Of a stretch of DNA of 64,000 nt, positions 1 through 8,935 are shown piece by piece. The notes below the pieces were generated by a model. The model was not told the origin of the DNA and ran no database searches. It worked only from the letters and a program-made list of their open reading frames with translations. Every line of letters begins with the position of its first letter. The stretch's first letter is position 1. Origin of the DNA: Georhizobium profundi (GTDB lineage Bacteria; Pseudomonadota; Alphaproteobacteria; Rhizobiales; Rhizobiaceae); assembly GCF_003952725.1 (NCBI RefSeq), contig NZ_CP032509.1:1760001-1824000 (forward strand). Direction: 5' to 3'. Both the position numbers and the translations under genes were made by a program.

Positions 1-3000
1 GCGGCGCACTTCGGTCTTGCCGCATTCGCCGTCGCCGCCGCCCTTGATGCCGCGGGGCGGGTTTCTGCGGTGCGAGGAGAGGATCGCGCAGTCCATCTGC
101 TCCAGGAAGCGCAGAGTCCGCTTGGTGCCATCGCCCGCATGGAACGCGCCTTTGCCGCCGGAACCGGCGCGGATGTGGAAATCCTCGAGCAGTACCGGAA
201 AGCGCATTTCCAGCATCTCGGGGTCCGTCAGGCGCGAATTGGTCATGTGGGTATGGACGCCGGATGTTCCGTTGAAACCCTTGCCGTCTGCGCGGTAGCC
301 GGCGGACGAGCCGGAGCAGATCGTCTCGTAGTACTGGTAGGTCTCATTGCCGAATGTCAGATTGTTCATCGTGCCCTGGCTGTTCGACAAGGCGCCCAAG
401 GCAGCAAAGATAGCATTCGTCACGTGCTGGGAGGTTTCCACGTTGCCGGCAACGACGGCGGCCGGATAGGCGGGCTTCAGCATGCAGCCATCGGGGATGA
501 TGATGTTGATCGGCCGCAGGCACCCCGCATTCATTGGGATCGAGCCCTCAACCATCACCCTGAAGCAATAGAGGACAGCGGCCCGCGTCACGGGTTCCGG
601 CGCATTGAAGTTGTTGGCCATGACCGGTGACGTGCCGGTGAAATCGACCGTCGCTTCTCTCTTCTCCCGATCGACGCTGATCTTGACCTTGATCACCTGG
701 CCGGTATCGGTCGGATATTCGTACTCGCTGTCGGACAGCGCTTCGATGACGCGGCGCACGCTTTCGGCGGCGTTGTCCTGGACGTGGCCCATATAGGCTT
801 CCACGACATCCAGCCCGAAATTGGCGATCATCCGGCGCAGGTCGGCGACGCCCTTTTCGTTGGCGGCGATCTGCGCCTTTAGGTCGGCGACGTTCTGGTG
901 GACGTTGCGAACCGGATAGGGGTGCTTCGTCAGAAGTTCGACGAGCTCGTCCTCGCAGAAGCGCCCTTCGTCGACGAGCTTGAAGTTGTCGATCAGCACG
1001 CCTTCCTCGTCCACGGTCGTGGCGAGTGGCGTCATCGAGCCCGGCGCTGATCCGCCAACATCGGCATGGTGGCCGCGCGACGCTGCATAGAAGAGGATCT
1101 CTTCGCCCGCATCGTCGAACACAGGCGTGACGACCGTGATGTCCGGTAGGTGGGTGCCGCCATTATAGGGGGCGTTGAGCGCAAAAACGTCGCCGGGGCG
1201 CATCGCGCTGCCGTTCAGCCGGATGATCGTCTCGACGGACCGGTCCATCGAGCCCAGATGAACCGGCATGTGCGGGGCGTTGGCGACGAGGGCGCCGCTG
1301 CGGTCGAAGATGGCGCAGGAGAAATCGAGCCGTTCCTTGATGTTGACGGAATAGGCCGTGTTCTGAAGCGTGATGCCCATCTCTTCAGCGATCGCCATGA
1401 AGAGGTTGTTGAACACTTCGAGCATGACCGGATCGGCCTTTTCGGTTCCGATCGCATCTGCGCGCTGCATCTTCTCGTGCCGCGAGAGCAGAACGTCGTT
1501 GCCGGGCGTGACGGTCGCGCTCCAGCCGTCCTCGATGATGATCGTCTGGTTTGGCTCGATCAGAAGTGCTGGGCCGCGCAGGCTGGCACCGGGAGCGAGT
1601 TCCTCGCGCCGAACAATGCGGGCGTTATGCCACGCGCCCGCGGAGTAGAGCCGGCGCGTGGGGCCATCGCCGACAGCGAGCGTCGTTGCGGCAGACGCCT
1701 CTGTCGTCGTTGCGACCGCCGGGCACTCGCTCGCTTCGACGGCGACCGCCTCGATGATAACCGGTTTGTCGGGGTAGATGAAGCCGAACTGCGCCTTGTG
1801 CGCCTGCTCGAACTCTTTGCGCGCAGCATCGATGTCGCCCGAAAAGACGACCGGCAGCGCGGTGTCGGTGCCATCATAACGAAGATGCAGCAGAGCGCGC
1901 GTCTCGATCCTAGCGTCCGTCGCGCCTTGCGCGATCATTTCCCTGATGGCCTCGGCCGAGAGACGTTCGATCTCCTGAGTGGTGCGATCGACGCTTGTCG
2001 CAGCAAGAGGAACGATAAGAGCCTGCTCGCGCGAGGCAAACAGCGTCGCCTGGCCGATGCCATAGGCAGACAACAGCCCTGAGAATGGGTGAATGAGGAT
2101 CGATTCCATGCCGAGCGCATCGGCAACGAGGCAGGCGTGCTGGCCGCCGGCGCCGCCGAAACAATTGAGCAGGTAGCGCGTCACGTCGTAACCGCGCTGC
2201 ACCGAAATCTTCTTGATCGCGTTGGCCATGTTCTCGACCGCGATCTTGACAAAGCCATCGGCGATCTGCTCCGGCGACCGGCGCTCGCCGGTCACGCGCT
2301 CGATCTCGTCGGCCAGTTCCTCAAAACGTGCGGCGACGACGTCCACATCCAGCGGCTCGTTTTGGTTCGGGCCGAAGATCGATGGGAAGTGGTCGGGCTG
2401 GAGCTTGCCGAGCATGACATTGGCGTGAGTGACGGCAAGCGGGCCGCCGCGGCGATAGCAGGCCGGCCCCGGCTCGGCGCCCGCCGAATCCGGACCGACA
2501 CGAAAACGGCCGGCCTCGAAATGAAGGATCGATCCGCCGCCTGCGGCGACCGTATGGATGCGCATCATCGGCGCGCGCACGCGCACACCGGCCACTTCGG
2601 TATCGAAGGTCCGCTCATACTCCCCATCGTAATGGGCAACGTCTGTGGAGGTGCCGCCCATGTCGAAGCCGATGACGCGTCTGAAGCCGGCGTCCTTCGC
2701 GGTTTCGACCATGCCGACGACGCCGCCGGCCGGCCCGGACAGGATTGCATCCTTGCCCTGGAAGAAATCGGCTGCGGCGAGCCCACCGGAAGACATCATG
2801 AACTGCAGGCGCATGCGGTCGAATTCGGCGCCGTCTCCGGCGGCAATCTCGCCTGCGACGCGGTCGACATAGCGGCGCAGGATCGGCGAAAGGTAAGCAT
2901 CGACCACCGTGGTATCGCCACGGCCAACGAGTTTCGCGAGCGGCGAGACCTTGTGACTGACCGAGATCTGCGAAAAGCCGATCGACTGCGCAAGTTCTTC

Positions 3001-3534
3001 TGCCGCCGCTTCGTGCGCCGGAAAGTTCCAGGCATGCATGAAGACGATCGCGACCGCATCGATCCCGTCGTCTCGCACCGCCTGCAACTCGGCCTCGAGC
3101 GATGCGGGATCGAACACACGCTCGACAGTGCCGTCGGCGCGAACGCGCTCGTCGACCTCGATCACGCGGGCGTAGAGTTGCTCGGGCAGGATGATCTCCT
3201 TGGCAAAGATATCCGGCCGCGCCTGATAGGCGATGCGCAACGCATCGCGGAACCCCTTGGTAATGACGAGAGCCGTGCGGTCGCCCTTGCGCTCCAATAG
3301 GGCATTGGTCGCAACGGTTGTGCCCATCTTGACCCGGCCGATGCGGTCGGCTGCCAGCGGTGTTCCGGCTTCAAGACCCAGCAATTGGCGAATGCCTTCG
3401 ATCGCGGCATCGGCATAAGCGCCGGGATTTTCCGAAAGCAGCTTCTTCTGCACCAGCGTGCCGTCCGGCGATCGCCCGATGATGTCCGTGAAGGTGCCGC
3501 CGCGGTCGATCCAGAAGTCCCACTCAGCCTGCAT
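1..3534 (-). CDS. 5-oxoprolinase / N-methylhydantoinase (HyuA-HyuB fusion), 3' end cut by window edge
   Basis: About 1178 codons are open from the ATG at 3534 to the window edge. The family is about 1200 residues long, so only the last few tens are missing. The N-terminus reads [20 protein letters not shown], the hydantoinase A nucleotide-binding start, and [15 protein letters not shown] follows near residue 300. The second half is a hydantoinase B domain ([17 protein letters not shown], then [16 protein letters not shown]). The family hydrolyses 5-oxoproline or hydantoins with ATP in the cytoplasm. Substrate specificity cannot be read from sequence, and no transporter or other hydantoin gene is in view. 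A 7-bp inverted repeat lies about 95 bp upstream and could be its operator. Long open frames on the other strand here are shadows of its biased codon use. Confidence 0.93.
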   Translation of the reverse strand, partial: MQAEWDFWIDRGGTFTDIIGRSPDGTLVQKKLLSENPGAYADAAIEGIRQLLGLEAGTPLAADRIGRVKMGTTVATNALLERKGDRTALVITKGFRDALRIAYQARPDIFAKEIILPEQLYARVIEVDERVRADGTVERVFDPASLEAELQAVRDDGIDAVAIVFMHAWNFPAHEAAAEELAQSIGFSQISVSHKVSPLAKLVGRGDTTVVDAYLSPILRRYVDRVAGEIAAGDGAEFDRMRLQFMMSSGGLAAADFFQGKDAILSGPAGGVVGMVETAKDAGFRRVIGFDMGGTSTDVAHYDGEYERTFDTEVAGVRVRAPMMRIHTVAAGGGSILHFEAGRFRVGPDSAGAEPGPACYRRGGPLAVTHANVMLGKLQPDHFPSIFGPNQNEPLDVDVVAARFEELADEIERVTGERRSPEQIADGFVKIAVENMANAIKKISVQRGYDVTRYLLNCFGGAGGQHACLVADALGMESILIHPFSGLLSAYGIGQATLFASREQALIVPLAATSVDRTTQEIERLSAEAIREMIAQGATDARIETRALLHLRYDGTDTALPVVFSGDIDAARKEFEQAHKAQFGFIYPDKPVIIEAVAVEASECPAVATTTEASAATTLAVGDGPTRRLYSAGAWHNARIVRREELAPGASLRGPALLIEPNQTIIIEDGWSATVTPGNDVLLSRHEKMQRADAIGTEKADPVMLEVFNNLFMAIAEEMGITLQNTAYSVNIKERLDFSCAIFDRSGALVANAPHMPVHLGSMDRSVETIIRLNGSAMRPGDVFALNAPYNGGTHLPDITVVTPVFDDAGEEILFYAASRGHHADVGGSAPGSMTPLATTVDEEGVLIDNFKLVDEGRFCEDELVELLTKHPYPVRNVHQNVADLKAQIAANEKGVADLRRMIANFGLDVVEAYMGHVQDNAAESVRRVIEALSDSEYEYPTDTGQVIKVKISVDREKREATVDFTGTSPVMANNFNAPEPVTRAAVLYCFRVMVEGSIPMNAGCLRPINIIIPDGCMLKPAYPAAVVAGNVETSQHVTNAIFAALGALSNSQGTMNNLTFGNETYQYYETICSGSSAGYRADGKGFNGTSGVHTHMTNSRLTDPEMLEMRFPVLLEDFHIRAGSGGKGAFHAGDGTKRTLRFLEQMDCAILSSHRRNPPRGIKGGGDGECGKTEVRR

Positions 3535-3627
3535 AAGCTCGTTGTCCCGCGTTCCCTGTTTTGCTTGTGATGCCCCGCCATGCTGCGCCTGTCCAGCGGT
3601 GCGTTTCCGCGTCGGTAGCCTCACGCG

Positions 3628-3646
3628 ATATTACTTAGGGTAATAT
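3628..3646. promoter_or_regulatory. inverted repeat ATATTAC-N5-GTAATAT, candidate operator
   Basis: A perfect 7-bp inverted repeat with a 5-bp spacer lies in the 216-bp gap between the leftward oxoprolinase gene and the rightward lipoprotein gene. It is AT-rich in GC-rich surroundings. It sits about 95 bp from the oxoprolinase start and about 45 bp upstream of the stress promoter of the lipoprotein. The geometry fits a dimeric repressor such as a GntR- or TetR-type protein. No regulator gene is adjacent, so the binding protein is unknown. Confidence 0.4.
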
Positions 3647-3690
3647 TTCGATGCGTAACCTCTGTTGTTGTGACGCCGTCTGTTTTCAAG

Positions 3691-3715
3691 GGAACGCATC
3701 ACTACATCTGCCGTT
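3691..3715 (+). promoter_or_regulatory. EcfG (general stress sigma) promoter GGAAC-N16-CGTT
   Basis: GGAAC at 3691-3695 is followed after exactly 16 bases by CGTT at 3712-3715. This matches the alphaproteobacterial EcfG/RpoE2 consensus with no mismatch. The implied transcription start is near 3722 and gives a leader of about 29 nt to the lipoprotein ATG at 3751, with an AAAAAGGAG ribosome site in between. Confidence 0.8.
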
Positions 3716-3750
3716 GTAGCGCTATCGAATACAGAAAAAGGAGCAATAAA

Positions 3751-3930
3751 ATGCGTAAGTTTCTGATCTCTGCCGCGCTTGTCGTTTCCACGCTGGGCCT
3801 TGCGGCCTGCAGCGACAACGTCGACGAAAATGCAACGGGTTCGGTCGACAACACGGCGCCGATGGAACAGCCTGCAGCCCCGGCCGCACCGGCTGAAGAT
3901 CCGGCCGTTACACCGGCACCGGTACAGTAA
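3751..3930 (+). CDS. small lipoprotein, 59 aa, stress-promoter driven
   Basis: The protein starts MRKFLISAALVVSTLGLAAC, a classical signal peptide with lipobox LAAC and lipidated Cys20. The mature part is only about 40 residues, rich in Ala, Pro and acidic residues (PAAPAAPAEDPAVTPAPVQ), with no recognisable domain. The start is fixed by AAAAAGGAG about 8 nt upstream. The gene stands alone, with a perfect EcfG-type promoter before it and a strong terminator after it. It therefore probably belongs to the general stress regulon as an envelope protein. Its function is unknown. Confidence 0.85.
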   Translation: MRKFLISAALVVSTLGLAACSDNVDENATGSVDNTAPMEQPAAPAAPAEDPAVTPAPVQ

Positions 3931-3967
3931 TACCCTTCGCTTTCCGCTTCGGCGGATAGCCAAGATA

Positions 3968-3993
3968 GGCCGGCGTTTGCGCCGGCCTTTTTT
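3968..3993 (+). terminator. Rho-independent terminator after the lipoprotein gene
   Basis: GGCCGGCG (3968-3975), loop TTTG, then CGCCGGCC (3980-3987) form a perfect 8-bp GC stem followed by six T residues. It lies 38 nt past the lipoprotein stop. Confidence 0.9.
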
Positions 3994-4078
3994 GTGTTCT
4001 TCCGCGCTCTGCTGCGATGCGGCAGGTGAGGCAACTTTCCATCTCGATTCGTCCCCTCAAATCGAATAGTTTCTGGCG

Positions 4079-4789
4079 ATGTCTTTCTGGGCCAGACTCA
4101 TCGAACTCGTCGGCGACGCCGCTTCTGACGCCATTTCTCGCGTCATCGAAGCTGTGCGCACGCTGTTCGAAGGAGATCCGGAGACGCGCCGCCGTGTCGC
4201 CTTTTCCGTGGCGATGATCGCGCTGTCCGCCAAGATGGCGAAGGCCGACGGCGTTGTCAGCAATGCTGAAGTGCAGGCCTTCAGGGACATATTCTCGATT
4301 CCTCAGCAGGAAGAAGAGAACGTCGCGCGGCTTTACAACCTCGCCAAGCAGGACGTTGCGGGCTTTGAGCACTATGCGCGACGGCTGCGCGGGCTCTGCG
4401 AAGGCGGCGAAGAGCGCTGTCTCATTCTCGAGGACATTCTCGACGGGTTGTTCCACATCGCCAAGGCCGACGGCGCCATCCACGAGCGCGAGCTTGGGTT
4501 CTTGCAGCGGGTCGCCGAGATCTTCGGCATTGATGAAGACCAGTTCGCCCGCATCATGGCGCGGCACGTCCATGTCGATGGCTTCGATCCTTATCTGATC
4601 CTTGGCGTCACACGAGACACCGACCTCGCCGAGATCAAGAGGCGTTATCGCCGCGCTGTCGCAGAAAACCATCCTGACAGGCTCTTGGCACGTGGCGTTC
4701 CGGAAGAGTTCATCACTATCGCCACGGACCGCACCGCGAAGCTCAACGCAGCGTTCGAAGCGATCGAGCGAGACCGCATCGCTGCATGA
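4079..4789 (+). CDS. TerB-like / J-domain co-chaperone (DjlA type, without membrane anchor)
   Basis: The protein is 236 aa. Residues about 40-155 form a TerB-like domain with the repeated acidic motif KADGVVSNAE (55-64) and KADGAIHERE (129-138). Residues about 170-233 form a C-terminal J domain with HPD at 198-200, the motif that stimulates DnaK ATPase. This is the DjlA arrangement, but no N-terminal transmembrane segment is visible, so it is probably cytosolic or peripheral. Its stop overlaps the start of the next gene by 4 nt (ATGA), which indicates co-translation with the amidase. A link between DnaK and cell-wall turnover is only inferred from context. Confidence 0.88.
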   Translation: MSFWARLIELVGDAASDAISRVIEAVRTLFEGDPETRRRVAFSVAMIALSAKMAKADGVVSNAEVQAFRDIFSIPQQEEENVARLYNLAKQDVAGFEHYARRLRGLCEGGEERCLILEDILDGLFHIAKADGAIHERELGFLQRVAEIFGIDEDQFARIMARHVHVDGFDPYLILGVTRDTDLAEIKRRYRRAVAENHPDRLLARGVPEEFITIATDRTAKLNAAFEAIERDRIAA

Positions 4790-5565
4790 GTGAAAGTCAT
4801 TTGGAACCCTTCTCCCCCGACTGCGATCTTGTCAGCGCGGTGCACCCTGCCGCGAATTTCAACGATCGTGTGGATGGCGGTCCGATCGACGTCTTGCTCC
4901 TGCATTATACCGGGATGGAAGATGAAGATGCCGCCATCAAGCGGCTGACGATCGCCGAAAGCTCCGTCTCCTGCCATTACTTCGTGAAGCTCGATGGCAC
5001 GCTGTTGCAGTTCGTGCCGGAGGACAAGCGCGCCTGGCATGCGGGCATCAGCGCGTGGCATGGTGTGCCCGACATCAACAGCCGGTCGATCGGCGTTGAG
5101 ATCGCTAATTCCGGGCATGATTTCGGATATCCCGAATTTGCCGCGCCCCAGATCGAGACGATCAAGGCGCTTGCCATCGACTGTGGCCGGCGTCGCCACA
5201 TTCCTGCTGAGCGGATTCTGGCCCACAGCGACGTCGCGCCATCCCGAAAACAGGATCCTGGCGAAAAATTTCCCTGGGCCGAATTGTTTCGGGCAGGCAT
5301 CGGGCACTATGTCGAGCCGGCGCCCATCACCGGCGGGCGCTTCTTTCAGCGTGGCGATGCCGGTGCGCCGATCGAGGCCTATCAGTCAATGCTCGCTCTT
5401 TATGGCTACAGCGTTGAAATCGATGGCCTGTTTGGCATCGCGACCGAGCAGGTAACCAAAGCGTTCCAGCGCCATTTCCGGCCCGCTCTGGTTGACGGGA
5501 TTGCCGACAGCTCAACGATAGATACATTGCATCGCTTGCTTCAGGCATTGCCAAAATACAGATAA
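4786..5565 (+). CDS. N-acetylmuramoyl-L-alanine amidase (AmpD/AmiD family) with C-terminal peptidoglycan-binding domain
   Basis: The protein is 259 aa. An amidase_2 domain carries zinc ligands in LLLHYTG (His40) and in HSDVAPSRKQDPG (His147, Asp157). A peptidoglycan-binding_1 domain follows at about 190-255 (FFQRGDAGAPIEAYQSML). There is no signal peptide, so it probably cleaves anhydro-muropeptides in the cytoplasm during wall recycling, although a PG-binding module is more usual on exported enzymes. The start overlaps the upstream J-domain gene by 4 nt. Confidence 0.92.
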   Translation: MSESHLEPFSPDCDLVSAVHPAANFNDRVDGGPIDVLLLHYTGMEDEDAAIKRLTIAESSVSCHYFVKLDGTLLQFVPEDKRAWHAGISAWHGVPDINSRSIGVEIANSGHDFGYPEFAAPQIETIKALAIDCGRRRHIPAERILAHSDVAPSRKQDPGEKFPWAELFRAGIGHYVEPAPITGGRFFQRGDAGAPIEAYQSMLALYGYSVEIDGLFGIATEQVTKAFQRHFRPALVDGIADSSTIDTLHRLLQALPKYR

Positions 5566-5609
5566 ATTCGCTGCATCGTCATATGCACAATAGGCGATTT
5601 AACATTCTG

Positions 5610-5619
5610 CAACATGTTG
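5610..5619. repeat. short palindrome CAACATGTTG upstream of the lytic transglycosylase gene
   Basis: This is a 10-bp perfect palindrome in the 229-bp gap between the amidase and transglycosylase genes, about 175 bp before the latter's start. No other strong signal was recognised in the gap. A regulatory role is possible, but a palindrome this short could be chance. Confidence 0.2.
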
Positions 5620-5794
5620 TTATTTGGCGGGTCATAAACTCGCCCTCCAGAGCCCTATACATCCCTCGCCATTGTCGTGGCCGGTCACGAGACCTCGGGG
5701 CATCGTGGTTGTGACTGGTCTGAACTGGGTGTTTCGGGGGCGTTGCCTATTGCCATAGGGCAGGCTCGTTCCTGTTCTGTGGAGTATATTACTG

Positions 5795-6511
5795 ATGAAA
5801 TTTGTACTGACGGCGACGTCGGCAGCCCTTTTGAACGTGCTTGTCGCAGGTTGGGCATTGGCAGAGACCGATGCAGCTGGCGAAGCGAGAGAAACAGCCG
5901 CAGCGGCGTCATCCGAGGCACGGGCGGTCAAGCCGATGTTCCACCAGTCGCAGCACGGACCCGTCATGGACAGCTATGTCGAACGTCCGACCCGTCCCGC
6001 CGCCGAGCCTGAGCAGGAAGCCGCTGAAAGCGGAGATGCTGGAGAAGCCGATGCGTCGACGGAAGCTGCATCCAGCCAGGGCGCAACAACTGAAACGACC
6101 GAGAAGCCGATCCAGGAGCAGACCCGTGTTTCCGGTTACGCTGCCAATCCGTATGGCAGCCTGATTTCAAGCTATGCTGAAGCGCATGGCATTTCGGAGA
6201 GCCTCGCGCACGCAGTGGTTCGCGTCGAAAGCAACTTCCGTTCGGACGCGACCGGAGCGGCTGGCGAGATCGGCCTCATGCAACTGAAACTGTCGACGGC
6301 ACGGATGATGGGTTACTCCGGTTCGCGCAGCGCTCTTTACGATCCGGAAACCAACATCAAGTACGGAATGCGCTACCTCGCAAAGGCACAGAGCCTCAGC
6401 GACGGCTCGACCTGCGGAACGATCTTGAAGTATAATGCCGGCCATGGTGCCAAGCGCATGAACCCGGTTTCGGCGCGCTATTGCAGCAAGGTGAGTGCAC
6501 TTCTTCAGTGA
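5795..6511 (+). CDS. periplasmic lytic transglycosylase (SLT domain)
   Basis: The protein is 238 aa. The signal peptide is residues 1-23 (MKFVLTATSAALLNVLVAGW, cut after ALA). A low-complexity Ala/Glu/Thr linker covers about 25-112. A Slt-type domain from about 120 has catalytic Glu145 in AVVRVESNF, then GEIGLMQL and a GMRYLAKA motif. It would cleave the glycan strand to 1,6-anhydro-muropeptides, the kind of product that AmpD-like amidases such as its upstream neighbour can process. GGAG lies about 13 nt before the ATG. A strong terminator follows. Confidence 0.9.
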   Translation: MKFVLTATSAALLNVLVAGWALAETDAAGEARETAAAASSEARAVKPMFHQSQHGPVMDSYVERPTRPAAEPEQEAAESGDAGEADASTEAASSQGATTETTEKPIQEQTRVSGYAANPYGSLISSYAEAHGISESLAHAVVRVESNFRSDATGAAGEIGLMQLKLSTARMMGYSGSRSALYDPETNIKYGMRYLAKAQSLSDGSTCGTILKYNAGHGAKRMNPVSARYCSKVSALLQ

Positions 6512-6587
6512 TCTCTGACGGATTTTCGATACCCGAATTCGGGCGCGAGACTCAACCGCTTCGCGCTCGGATGTCTGGGGCAACAGG

Positions 6588-6625
6588 CCGGGTCTCTCCT
6601 CACGGAGGGGCCCGGTTTCGTTTTT
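6588..6625 (+). terminator. Rho-independent terminator after the transglycosylase gene
   Basis: CCGGGTCTCTCC (6588-6599) pairs over all 12 positions, including G-U pairs, with GGAGGGGCCCGG (6604-6615) around a TCAC loop. TTTCGTTTTT follows. It separates the transglycosylase gene from rnpB. Confidence 0.88.
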
Positions 6626-6649
6626 GCAGCCCGAACGGTCGGAACGCGC

Positions 6650-6678
6650 TGGACCGGAGATGGCTTTCAAGGCTATCA
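6650..6678 (+). promoter_or_regulatory. candidate sigma-70 promoter for rnpB
   Basis: TGGACC (6650-6655), a 17-bp spacer and CTATCA (6673-6678) lie just before the 5' end of the RNase P RNA near 6683-6685. The hexamers are imperfect, but spacing and position fit a housekeeping promoter. Confidence 0.4.
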
Positions 6679-6682
6679 GGAG

Positions 6683-7092
6683 CCGCCAGTCGGCCGGGCA
6701 GCCGCGCTCCGCAAAAGGTCGAAAGGCCGCGGGGTGAGGAAAGTCCGGGCTCCACGGAAACACGGTGCCGGATAACGTCCGGCGGGGGCGACCCTAGGGA
6801 AAGTGCCACAGAAAGCAAACCGCCTCGCTCCGGCGAGGTAAGGGTGAAAGGGTGGGGTAAGAGCCCACCGCGTCGCTGGCGACAGGGACGGCACGGTAAA
6901 CCCCACCGGGAGCAAGACCGAATAGGGATGACGCGGCCGCCCGCGAGGGCAGCCAGCCCGTTTCCGGGCCGGTCATCCGGGTGGGTTGCGCGAGGCGGAA
7001 CGCAAGTTCCGTCCCAGATGAATGGCTGCCGCGTTCGGCGTCTCTCGAGACGTCGGGCCATACAGAACCCGGCTTACAGGCCGACTGGCAAA
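6683..7092 (+). ncRNA. rnpB: RNase P RNA (catalytic subunit)
   Basis: The RNA is about 405 nt. The universally conserved P4 region is visible at 6736-6753 (GAGGAAAGTCCGGGCTCC), and the matching 3' element ACAGAACCCGGCTTA lies near 7062-7076. The closing helix P1 is seen directly: GCCAGTCGGCC at 6685-6695 pairs perfectly with GGCCGACTGGC at 7079-7089. The internal AGGGTGAAAGGGTGGGGTAAG segment and GGTAAACCCCACC fit the bacterial type A fold. It processes tRNA 5' ends with the RnpA protein, which is not in this window. Exact ends are uncertain by a few bases. Confidence 0.96.
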
Positions 7093-7169
7093 TTCCCTGC
7101 AAAACAGAGCGCGTGAGCGGTCCGACTTCGGCGGCAAACGTCGTCGGAGCAACGGTTTGCCGGCTCTTC

Positions 7170-7184
7170 GTAACCGTTCCTTAA
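7170..7184. promoter_or_regulatory. CtrA-like site GTAA-N7-TTAA
   Basis: GTAA-CCGTTCC-TTAA differs by one base from the CtrA consensus TTAA-N7-TTAA. It lies about 70 bp upstream of the candidate mraZ promoter. CtrA controls cell-cycle genes in alphaproteobacteria. The match could be chance. Confidence 0.3.
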
Positions 7185-7248
7185 GCATGTTTTCGCATCA
7201 TCGCGAATGCCGGAATCCGTGCTGTTGCGTCGCCACTTCAAGGAGCGT

Positions 7249-7283
7249 TCCCATTGACGCCCAAAATGTCCCATGTTATCCCA
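7249..7283 (-). promoter_or_regulatory. MraZ operator: four TGGG boxes at exact 10-bp period
   Basis: CCCA occurs at 7250-7253, 7260-7263, 7270-7273 and 7280-7283. On the minus strand this reads TGGG[A/C]N5 four times with exact 10-bp spacing. MraZ is known to bind direct repeats of TGGGN separated by 5 nt in front of its own operon. A candidate promoter, TTGACG (7254-7259), 16 bp, TTATCC (7276-7281), lies within the array, which fits autorepression of the dcw operon. The array lies about 177 bp before the mraZ ATG. Confidence 0.75.
7254..7281 (+). promoter_or_regulatory. candidate sigma-70 promoter of the dcw operon
   Basis: TTGACG (7254-7259) and TTATCC (7276-7281) are 16 bp apart and interleaved with the MraZ boxes. 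Transcripts would have a leader of about 170 nt before mraZ. Confidence 0.45.
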
Positions 7284-7459
7284 AATGCACAGTTTTGAAG
7301 GGCGCGTCGCTGCCCGATCATTGTTCATATTCCGTACGGATGCGTTGAGGCGGCCGGGGCTTGCGAGTGTCTCGGGTGGTGTCGTTTGCTTGTGTCATCG
7401 TCGGCGTTTCGGGGGACTTATGGCATGGGCCGTGCAGCAGGACATGAACGCGGCAAGCG

Positions 7460-7897
7460 ATGAACCGGTTCTTGTCCAGCCAGACGAAGAAGATCGACGC
7501 GAAGGGGCGGGTGTCCGTGCCGGCGATTTTCCGCACGGTCATGGCGCGGCAGTCGATCGAGGATCTCTACGGCTTTCAGGATTTTCTCTATCCGGCGTTC
7601 TGCTTCGGCGGGCCGGATATTCTCGACCGCTACGAGCGGCAGATCTCGACGCTCGATCCTTTCTCTTCGCGGGCACAGCAATTGTCGCTGCTCATTCACG
7701 GCGGCGGTTCGTTCTTTCGACTGGACGGGGAAGGGCGACTGATGATCACGGACCTTATTCGCGACTATGCCAATCTTTCAGACGAGGTCACCTTCGTCGG
7801 GCGGTCGGATCATTTCCAGCTGTGGGAGCCGCCGGCTTTCCAGCGCATGCAGGATGCGGCGCGGGCGCAGATCGCATCGGCGGGAGCTACGGGGTGA
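7460..7897 (+). CDS. mraZ: MraZ, transcriptional regulator of the dcw cluster
   Basis: The protein is 145 aa, the family's usual length. It starts [20 protein letters not shown], the typical MraZ N-terminus with the first SpoVT/AbrB-like half ([13 protein letters not shown]). The second half carries [17 protein letters not shown]. It forms a ring-shaped DNA-binding oligomer that represses its own operon. Matching boxes are seen at 7249-7283. It is the first gene of the cluster, and its TGA overlaps the rsmH ATG by one base. Confidence 0.96.
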   Translation: MNRFLSSQTKKIDAKGRVSVPAIFRTVMARQSIEDLYGFQDFLYPAFCFGGPDILDRYERQISTLDPFSSRAQQLSLLIHGGGSFFRLDGEGRLMITDLIRDYANLSDEVTFVGRSDHFQLWEPPAFQRMQDAARAQIASAGATG

Positions 7898-8931
7898 TGG
7901 CGGGCACAGGCGATTTCGCCGGCCACGGCCGGCCGGACGCTGATGGCGGACCGGCCCGTCACACCCCGGTTCTTCTTCAGGAAGTGCTCGATGCGCTGCA
8001 GCCCGAGGCCGGAAAGGTGATTCTCGACGGCACGTTCGGGGCAGGCGGCTACACCACGGCGTTGCTCGAGCGCGCCGCCGATGTCGTCGCACTGGATCGC
8101 GATCCCGGTGCGATCGCGGGTGGCCAGCCGCTGGTTGACGCCTGGAAAGGCAAGCTGTCACTTCACCAGTCCCGGTTCTCGCTTCTCGACCAATTCGCGC
8201 CAAAGGGTGGCCTGGACGGCGTCGTTCTCGATATCGGCGTTTCTTCCATGCAGATCGACGAGGCCGATCGCGGCTTCTCCTTCCAGAAGAATGGCCCACT
8301 CGACATGCGCATGGAGCGCGCGGGCGTTTCAGCGGCTGATGTCGTCAACCGCCTGAAGGCCGGCGATCTCGCGCGTATCTTCGGGTTCCTCGGGGAAGAG
8401 CGCCAAGCCGGGCGCATTGCCCGCGCCATCGAAAAACGGCGCGTCGAAGAACCGTTCAGCACCACGCGCGATCTCGCCCGACTGATCGAAACCGTTACGC
8501 CGCGCAAGGCCAAGGACAAGATCCACCCAGCAACCCGCGTGTTCCAGGCGCTGCGCATCTACGTCAATGACGAGCTTGGCGAACTGGTCGCGGCGCTCAT
8601 CGCTGCTGAACGCGCGTTGAAGCCCGGTGGGCGGCTCGCGGTCGTGACCTTCCACTCGCTTGAAGACCGGATCGTGAAGCGGTTCTTTGCCGAACGCAGC
8701 GGCAAGGCCGGCGGCTCGCGCCATCTGCCGCAGGTCGAACTGATTGCGGCAACCTTCGTGCCCGTGGGCAAAGGGTTGGTCACGCCGGGTGACGAGGAAC
8801 TGTCGGACAACCCCCGCGCGCGCTCGGCGAAATTGAGAAGCGGTCAACGGACCGAGGCGCAAGCGCAGCGCGCAGACATGTCCGTGTTTGGCCTGCCGGA
8901 CCTTGCCGAACTTAATGCGATTGGTGGATGA
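7897..8931 (+). CDS. rsmH: 16S rRNA m4C1402 methyltransferase RsmH (MraW)
   Basis: The protein is 344 aa. It methylates N4 of C1402 in 16S rRNA with SAM. The SAM loop [17 protein letters not shown] is near residues 45-62, followed by [11 protein letters not shown] and the family signature [33 protein letters not shown] is near the C-terminus. The frame is open far upstream, but the ATG at 7897 overlaps the mraZ stop (TGATG) and leads directly into [13 protein letters not shown], the usual start region. Confidence 0.96.
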   Translation: MAGTGDFAGHGRPDADGGPARHTPVLLQEVLDALQPEAGKVILDGTFGAGGYTTALLERAADVVALDRDPGAIAGGQPLVDAWKGKLSLHQSRFSLLDQFAPKGGLDGVVLDIGVSSMQIDEADRGFSFQKNGPLDMRMERAGVSAADVVNRLKAGDLARIFGFLGEERQAGRIARAIEKRRVEEPFSTTRDLARLIETVTPRKAKDKIHPATRVFQALRIYVNDELGELVAALIAAERALKPGGRLAVVTFHSLEDRIVKRFFAERSGKAGGSRHLPQVELIAATFVPVGKGLVTPGDEELSDNPRARSAKLRSGQRTEAQAQRADMSVFGLPDLAELNAIGG

Positions 8932-8935
8932 GACG

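Larger units (their letters stand above)
7093..7459. other. 367-bp rnpB-mraZ intergenic region
   Basis: No gene is supported here. In order it holds an 8-bp inverted repeat CGGCAAAC/GTTTGCCG (7132-7139 and 7155-7162) that may end rnpB transcription, a CtrA-like GTAA-N7-TTAA (7170-7184), a GAATC CcrM site (7213-7217), the MraZ box array (7249-7283), and then about 175 bp of leader before mraZ. An open frame that runs through the second half is only an upstream extension of the rsmH frame. Confidence 0.7.

Noticed and set aside
1150..3300. Two long plus-strand open frames (310 and 403 codons) opposite the first gene
   Set aside because: They are antisense shadows of the hydantoinase/oxoprolinase gene, whose minus-strand product has clear family motifs over the whole stretch.
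7273..7896. Upstream extension of the rsmH frame through mraZ
   Set aside because: mraZ occupies the region in another frame with family motifs, and rsmH has a coupled ATG at 7897.
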